Assembly (NCBI RefSeq): GCF_964340395.1
Contig: NC_135570.1
Coordinates: 9,639,322 to 9,703,321 of the forward strand
Direction of reading: 5' to 3'
Origin: Glandiceps talaboti
Lineage: Eukaryota > Hemichordata > Enteropneusta > Spengelidae
DNA: 64,000 bases
The notes below the pieces were generated by a model. It was not told the origin of the DNA, did no database searches, and saw only the letters and a list, made by a program, of their open reading frames with translations. The translations under genes were made by a program, and so were the position numbers. The first letter of the stretch is position 1. Every line of letters starts with the position of its first letter. Below are positions 24,501-33,500 of the stretch, one piece after another.

Positions 24501-27500
24501 AATTGTTGGACTCTGCTTACCATTCTACATTGTAATCGTAGGCAAGACTTGTTTGTTTCTGCTGTCATTAGTTTTAAAAAAATCGAATTGAAGTCAATTT
24601 ATTTCAAATAAAATGTATAAACAACATTTTGGAATGCATGTACATTGAAAGTGGAAGGCTGGAAGGCTGTATTATGTCCTCATACATGTACATTGTATGT
24701 ATATATGTCAGAGTTGTTCTCAGTAGTTACAATTACAGCGTTGAGCCTCTGTACGTTTTGTATACATGTAGATGTACTCAACCATTTAGTCCCTATTCAC
24801 CATTAAAGTGGCCATATGGATGAGGCTTAGGTATTTATTTTTAATTTTCTAATTTACAAAACAATTCTATCCTGGCTTCCTACTTGAAAAATCAATGTGA
24901 AACAACATATGCCAAGTCCTTGTTTGTAACTCAATAAATTAGAAAATGTTAATAAATATGTGCAAATGTTTGTTATTGTATGTACAATAACAAACTTTTT
25001 TACACATTGTTTAGCTTTTTGCAAAGTATTGAGTTACAAACACAGACTTTGTCAATGTTGTTTCACATTTATTTTTCAAGTAGGAAGCCAGGATAAAATT
25101 GTTTCGTAAATTAAAAATCCTAAATAATACCCAATCCTCATCCATATGGCCACTAAAAAAGTGACATTGTAAGGGAGATATTTGGGACAATAAATTCTGG
25201 CATCAATGCGATTGCTGAACTTCATATCATATCTGTGTTGGGTTTCCAATAGTATTTTAATGTGTAATACCATCATATTTTTATTTTGCATCCATCATAG
25301 TGGGGTGACTGCTACAATTTTCACCATAGTTTACATCGTAGTATAGTATAGTATAGTATAGTGTATTTTATTTGACATGAAAAAATATAAAAATACATTA
25401 TCTGGAGTCAAAAACAACATACAGAAACAACAAAAACAAAAATAATAGATAATTATAAATATATATAAAAAATATATAAACATGTCGATGTTGCACTTGT
25501 GAACGTTCGTTTAGGGGAAGGGGGTTTTGTCCTAAACAAATGAAGTTCATTTTACTGAGTTTGTGTGACATTGTGTGATTGTCCATAAGTGAAGGTGTGT
25601 AAAGTGAAGGCTAGCGAGATAGCTTCTTAGAATACACTAAAGAAACCTGACTTACAGGAGAAATGAAGTTGCCTTGGTGCTTCACTCTTGGAACATGTTC
25701 TTAATACAAAGATAGATACAATTAACTTGTAGACTAACAATAACAGAGACACAGCAGGACCCTTTGCCCAATCACATTGAAAAGTGATAATTTAAGCATT
25801 GCTATTAACAGTGCAGTAGAAACAGGTGTGGATGATGTTAATAGCTGCAATTCAATTGTTTATTTTCCAACTGATTACCAACATGTTAAACTTGTCTGCT
25901 TTTACATATATACATCCTCGTTCATGACACCTGTAGAATTGCTTCTTTTGCATTTGAAGGTGTGTGTGTGTGTAAATACATTGCATCTCATGAGTAAAAC
26001 ACTAGGCATCTTTATTTTTCATGTAATTGTAAGTAAGGTTCTCCTGTGTATTCTAATTCTAACTTCAAAACTTCAGTTAGGATAGCGAAATAGTGTAGCG
26101 ATAGCCGTTCTCTAGTCTACAGGTAGGCTAAAGTGTCTCTGATACAACAGATTCATTCTATATATAGAAATACTTGCTTAAAGTGTATGACATGAATTTC
26201 AGTACTAAGTGCATGTAGCTTGTACATTGAATTATAATGTACATGTAGTGTTATTACAAGGGGTATGGACCAGCTGGTACCTACATGTGCTTTACACAAA
26301 CATTGTTAACAAAGCTAGGTTTTAGAGTCTCTGCATTGTCAGTAAAGGAGGAGAAAAAAAGAAATATTTTATATCTTTCCAATGCTGTACAAAATATTTC
26401 TGGATAAGGCCAAATAAAAAAAAATGTTTGGTTTCGGTTACCCGACCCCACCTAGTTTTTTACGCCGACCCTAAACTATTTTTACATATTCGAGAGAAAA
26501 AATAGGGAAAATTGCAAAAATAGTGAATTTTCGCAAGAAATAGTGGGTGCAGAAACAGACATCAACTTAAAAAGACAATATAAAACTATTCTTCCAGTCT
26601 GTAATGGCTGTACATATGATAGGAAGAAATAAACAACACAGAGACCATTTGGAAAACAATGGAAAACCTGAACTAGATACTCACACATGAAAAAAAATAT
26701 ATAATAAAATAAAATAAAAAATCTACCTACCCCACCTATTTTAAAATTGAATGTAATCGGAACCACATAATTTTTTTTTTCTTTTTACACCTAAGGACAT
26801 TTGTTGACTACAGTAATAGTATTGTGTTGACCATAATCCTAGTTGTAGGGTTTACAGTGTTTTTGCTAAGGGCAGTAAAGTAGGTAAAATCTGGGGTTCC
26901 CAAACAAAATTACCATAGACTCTATAGGGGAAATACTGCCATTTTACCCCTATCTCTGATTCTGTTACTGGGGTTCTCCAACCTCAGCAAAAACACTGGG
27001 TTTCGATGCTTAAGTTGTAAGGTAAAATTTTGTAAAGGTGTTTTTCTACACCTTTGCATTTCACTGCTAGGTTTCAACCTTAACTGCAGTGTAGAGAGGA
27101 TGGTCAGGTCATTGTATCAATTGTTTAAAACATATATTTGTTTCATAGTTGAAAAGTTCAATGTTACTAATATGTTTTTAACCCTCTCACCCTTGTCCCA
27201 TGGTTTATCCCTATTGTTTCAATAATAGTATTAGACTAGTATACAGGAAAATAGGGGTGATAGGGATATTATAATGTAGACTTAGAACAAACATCTTGTC
27301 AAGGCAACAGACAAGGACTTCACAGTTGTAAATATTGATGCTGGGAAGGTTAATGACCTTTAGTGTTATACAGTGGTTGTTAGACATGTATATCACTCAC
27401 TTTACTTGACTGGAGTGATTGTACAGAAGCGTCATCTAAAGAAACTTAACAGATACCTGTAAATGCATTCATCAGGTTGGTAAAACATTGTATGAATGGA

Positions 27501-30500
27501 TTTTATGACACAACCAAATGTTCTTATTACACGTGAGTAACATTTTGCCTGTTCAGGTCAACAGGCTTTGTTAAGCTGCCACCTAGTGGTAAAGCCAGCC
27601 CACCTCAGCAGGTGAAGTAATAAGAAGCCTTGGTTGTGTTACAAGAACTATTTAGTGTTCACAGCTTCACAGCTAGTTCTGTCCTTACTGAAAAATCGGT
27701 GATTTCTTTTTGTTTTCAGTTGAGGAGAGAAAAAGTTGATTTAGAGAACACATTAGAACAAGAACAAGAATCATTAGTAAACAGGTTATGGAAGAAAATG
27801 GACAGACTAGAAGCTGAGAAAAGGTGAGTAGGACATCACGTACAGAAAATATATCGAAGGGTCACTGAAAGACTGCTACCATACACATTATGTTCCCCAA
27901 CAACACTTTAGATAGACAAGAACAGGCTTCCCACAGACCAACCATTACAAATATAAACAACACCACACTCCTGTCCACAACTTGTGCAGGCACTGTATGT
28001 GTACACACGTCACCATGCAAGCATGCTCAAGTTCTTGCTAGTTTCAATTTGTATGTGTCAAAATCTGAGCATGCAATGTGATGACATTAAATAGCTTGTT
28101 AGTTCCAAGGACGCTGTGTGTGTCTGTTTGTCAATTGAGGTCGGATTGTTTTGTTTATATTTGTAGTGAGTGGTCTTTGGAAAACCTGTTTCTTATCCAT
28201 CTAAATTGTTCTTTGGGAACATAAAATGTTAAATGATAGGGACAGTCTTTTGGCAAACTTTCAGTATTTCTGCTGTAGGAGTACTGAACCTTGAAATCTT
28301 ATATCTGTAACTGTGACATCACTGAGTAGGTGTGGTGTATTTTGAAATCTTCCGTGTTTGTGAGAGTGAGACATCACCTAAAAATAGATGTACTTTTACC
28401 TTCATGTAATCTTTGCTTCATGTAATCACTGGCTGGATTTGCTGAATAGTGTTATTTTATGCTATCAAACTAATGCTTTTAGCAGAGAGACAGCAAGACT
28501 ATTGAGTAGTTAAGATGTTGTTGTCTGAATTTCTACACATGTAATTTTTCATTCTGAGTACCCAGCAAGTCGCAACAATGTTTTCTCCAAATGTTTCCCA
28601 TGCAGAATGAAATTACAACAATGTATAAAGAAAGGGAAGGTAGTAGTATCTGAGTGTGTGTGTGTGTGTGTGTGTCTGTGTCTGCCTGCATTACCCAAGA
28701 GTAGTTAGACCAGCTTAATATTGTACACAGTCATGTTGACTTGGCCTTCTTCAGGTGACAGCATACATCTAACATCTCTTCCCCTTGAAGCCTGTTGATC
28801 AGCCCAAAACCATTCTATTTCCCAAGGGCCTTGGCCGGAGGGAAGTATGTCATAGTCTCTTTGTATTCCTCATGTACTCATGCACAATGTCTGTCTTGCT
28901 GTCTGTAGGATGCTGCAAGAGAAGTTAGACCAGCCAGTGTCTGGCCCTCCATCACCAAGAGAGATCAAGAATGGAGATAGCACAGAAAGTCTGACACTCT
29001 ACATACAGCAACTCAGAAATGAGGTTTACGTCTTAAAGAAAAAGATGGAAGAAGCTCAAACTGAACGTAAGTCATTTATAAATTACAAAAGATAACTTTA
29101 TTGATCAGATCCTTCTGTTCTCCAACTTACAAACCAATGTCAGTTTAGGATTAAAAAGTAGGAGATGAAAACTGGGATTGAATTATGGGCCTTTAAAGAT
29201 TAAGATTGAATTAGGATATTTGGATGTGAAAAACAATTGTCTGGTAGAGCTATAGAAATAGTTGGTATAAACAGAAATGATCTCAATAGCGAACTTGCAA
29301 TCCAAACTGAGCATGCTCAGACGCCAAGGACTATGGGATTATCTGTGGTTATCGTAATACCTAATCTGGAGCTACTGATAAAATTAACCTCCCACAAAGA
29401 TCAGGGTGACTATGAATTGATCATTCCTGGTTATATTGTTTACAATGCTAATTTATTAGTATTTATTATCACATTTCCCATGATGCAACATTCAACATGG
29501 CGGGTTTGCAAGTGCCGTATTAATATGTATATCACCCAAGACCCTGCAATTAAAACATTAGGGTTTTAACCAATAGTTGGGTACCTTTCAAACTACTGTA
29601 AAAATCCCATCAATTCGACCACCAACAGATTCTTAGAAATGTTATTATTTTTCTAATCACAACAAATCAATGTATATATTTTTGTTTTTTTATTTCAACC
29701 ACCAAATATAACCATTGATAGAGGGGAGCTTTAGTTTTAAAAATGATCGACAAAGAGGAATGTTTGATTCACTCTCGTCTTGCAATTGGACTGGCAAAAT
29801 TGCAAATTAATTTTCATAAATCAATTAATTAGAGCACAAGCAAATTGTAATTATTAAAATCTGGTCGAATTGATGGGATTATTACGGTATAAATCTAGAT
29901 ATGTCTCTGAATTTGCTATGACTGTCTTTTCTCCTCTTAATCCATCCACAGATTCTTAACAAAGCTGGGCTAATGTTCAATTTCAATATGTACTAGATAT
30001 GTAGATTTAAAATCCCCTTAGAATTTACACTCGTTTTCATTACAGAAAAACATTGAATGGAAATGTCTAAATGAAATAGTCAAAATCCACCAGCACAAAG
30101 TTCTAGGTTATAAAAAGTTTAGTTTCATTGAATATGTAAATGTTAAAATTGATTATTTTGAATCTGATTTTGTCGTGTATAGATACAGAAAAGATGGCGC
30201 GGTATGCAGAAGAAGAAAAACATATCAAAGATGAGAATTTACGTTTGCAGAGAAAGTTACTCATGGAAATGGAGAGGAGAGAGGCTCTAAGTCGACAGTT
30301 GTCAGAAAGTGAGTCCAGTCTTGAAATGGATGATGAGAGGCAGTTCAATGAGATGGCATCCCAAGGAAGTTTACGTCCACGGACAAGGTCAAGTCCAATA
30401 CCATACTCTCCAACCTCAAGCAGACCAATGTCACCTGGTAAGAAATATACTTAAATTAATATCAATACAGGAGAAAAGTTGAGGATGGTGTCAAAGTGTT

Positions 30501-33500
30501 TACAGTTAACATGATGTAGGCTTGGTATTTCACTCATGGGACATTATGTTTTTGACACAGAGCTAGACATATTCCAACTCTAGACTAACAATAACAGAAA
30601 ATAAACATAGCAGGATCCTGGTTTCAGATAAGTTTAACTTGAAGTTAGGGACAGGGCAGTTATGCAAAGTTTAACAAAACCTGACACTTGTTTGGAGAAT
30701 AGAGAAACAATGATCAGTATGTAGAAGTATTTTATCAAGTATATATATAACCCACTAATATGAAAACACATACCTGTTTGTGACAACACTTGGCACCAGG
30801 GGGGCAGTGATTTTAGTTTTAACCCCAGCAGATCCTGAAAAAGAGAGTGAAAATGACCTAGATGTTTTGATATTGTTACTCACATGACATGAGCAACACA
30901 CATAACCTAGTTGCAAATGTCATCCTTTTTTGTAATCTTAGTTTACTATAAAGCCTAAAAAAATAATTCTTTGGTTCTAGTTTTCACTGCCGGCCCTAAA
31001 ATCACAAAAAATTGTTAAGTCTTATGAGAAATAGTGGTTGTGGAAACTAAGATCAACTTAAAAAGACAATATAAAACTGTTCTTCCAATCTGTGATGGCT
31101 GTACATCTGATGAGAAGAAATAAATAACACAAAGACAATATGGGAAAACCTGAACTCGCACATTTAAAAAAAATACAATAATATAAGTTTAAAAATCTAC
31201 CTACCCTACTTATTCTAAAATTGAGCGTAATTGAAACCAGTTTTTTTATTAGATGGAGTTACTTACACAGGACTTGCTTGCAAAGAATGTGTAACAATAT
31301 ATCTAGAATTAAAAATACTACATAGCACCAAGTGTCAGGTGTCAATATAATACATTGCTGCCAATTTAGTCACAGGTTTAGGTAACTTGTTTGAAACATT
31401 TACACTAAAGTATGTAAACATCATATGCAGAGCTCATTATCCTCAGCAGGTTGTCGGCATCCTCCATTCTCATGCCAATTTTATGACAGTTTAGGTAAAA
31501 TATTTTGACCATTTCAACAATCTACATGCTGTGTGCTAGATGTCAGTGCCCTATTGCTGCCAATCACCCCCCCCCCCCCTGAAAATTATATAAAAAGCAG
31601 GGGAAACTGTAGTTTTTCTGTGATTTCCCTCTTTCTGTTACCAGGGTACCCACACCTTGCAAAAATAGTCAAAACAGAGGAATTTGAAGGATTGTGTAGC
31701 CTATGTAGAAGGCTATCATTATCTCCCATACTGCCTGCTAACTCAGTAATATTCAAATTTAGTATTTAGTATTGTTGGCCAAATCTCGTTATCTGCAACC
31801 ACTTGGCAAAATTAACATGAAATTAACATATCACCTGCAAACATTTTATATTGTTGTTCCAAGTTTACACTTGTGTATACAGCCAACTCATATCTGGGTA
31901 TCCAACTACCGGTACACAGTTATAATATGCAAATGTAGGTGACATGTGACTACGCATGTTATCCATAAAAATACTCAATTACTTCAAGGCTGTGTGGAGA
32001 GAGGGACTACATGTACATTAGACTACATGCAAGGATGATCATACTGCCCTCTATGGCAGACTAGAGACTATATATTTTTCTATGTATAATATTTGTTCTC
32101 TGTGTTGTCTTCCCACTTTGTCTGTGTTGTTTACTCACAAAGACACTGAAACTGCCCCATCTACAAGTTATTATAGGAATGTCAATGGTAAGAATAAATT
32201 CTCTTATGATTGATCATTTATCCATGCTTGATAGCATGCAGCAAGATGTGTTTTTATCCTTCTCTTTTGCCCCACAAATTTAGTCAGTACATGTGCAAGT
32301 TTTAATGTCCCATGTTTTGTTCAGTGTGAAAATGCTGTTGGTGTCTCAGGCTACTAGCCAAAATCTTTGAACCATAAAAGCAAACTGCATATTTTTTTCC
32401 ACGTTTGGGTATTTTTTGTTGTAAAATCAGGCGCAGAAAATGTAAATTGAATTTGTATTTCTGTTGCATGAAATTAATTTGAAAATGTTCATGTTGTTCA
32501 GTTAATCAAATTACCTGCACCCATTGGTAAGTGAAAATATACAAAAGAAACTTGTGATTTTGAAATTTTTTGATTCAAATTCTCTATTAAGAAATGGTTT
32601 ATTTAACTGAAAGAAATATTGGTCATTGTGTACAGTCCTGATCACTACAAATGATTAGATTATAGTTACTGCAGTACAAATAACGGTGAAATTTTTCAGT
32701 CAAATTGTCAACTATTAAAAACCAATACTTATGATGTTAGATTATATAGTATAGAAATATTATTGTATGGATATGTTAGTCAGAATGGAGGACTTTAGCT
32801 GTATCTGTTCATACCATTTAATGTTTACATTTTTTCCCCACTTTGATGGCATTAGTCTATAAAAACTTGCTGTGTTGTAGCAATTAAATGTTTACTAATT
32901 ACTAATTGTTGTTTTCTTTCAGGACATTACAATGTAACATTTACACCACCATCATCATCACTTAGTCGTTGCTCATATTGTGGCTGTACACCATACCAGT
33001 CTACACCAGCCGGCTTATCAAGTACTTCACCACCAGTGTTTGCTCATTCTGTGCCAGTACATGTAAGTATTATTTTTACAATTTTTCATGTGCCAAAGAT
33101 TTTCAAAAAGTTGGAAGTGTCATATCCATCATATTCCAGTTATACAATCGAAAGATTTTATAATTTGATTACTTAATGGTTCCGATTACACTCAATTTTA
33201 GAATAGGTGGGGTAGGTCAATTTGTTATATATGAGTTCTCTTAGATGTACAGCCATTATAGATCGGCAGAACAGTTTTAAATTGTCGTCAGTTTCTGCAT
33301 CCACTATTTCTTTTGATATTGATTTTTTTTTCTGAAATACATATAAAAAGTTTAAAACTAGGTGGGGTTGGGTCACCAGAGCCAAACAATTTTAAACTCT
33401 TATTTTCAAATAAAACAACTATGGATGCCCATGGCCTCCCACTGAACAATGAAGAAATAAGTTGCAATTATGGATTGAGTCTCCAGAACCTAAAGTTTTA

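Larger units (their letters stand above)
17099..27719 (+). other. CCDC6: CCDC6 intron 3 (10.6 kb)
   Basis: Donor GTAGGG and acceptor TTTTCAG. Holds a family B copy (17175-17648), a minisatellite (17760-18185), GATA repeats (18504-18556), degenerate arrays at 20780-21535 and 21900-22600, family C copies (24145-24378, 26421-26779), a family A copy (24808-25153), a third family B copy with a nested insertion (25169-25588), and an inverted repeat (26855-26998). No coding exon was recognised among the short open frames. Confidence 0.9.

Noticed and set aside
26482-26766. 94-codon minus-strand open frame ([12 protein letters not shown]...)
   Set aside because: It is the antisense of a family C fold-back element.
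29237-29569. 110-codon open frame in CCDC6 intron 5
   Set aside because: No family resemblance, no splice context, and it overlaps the SINE-like fragment.
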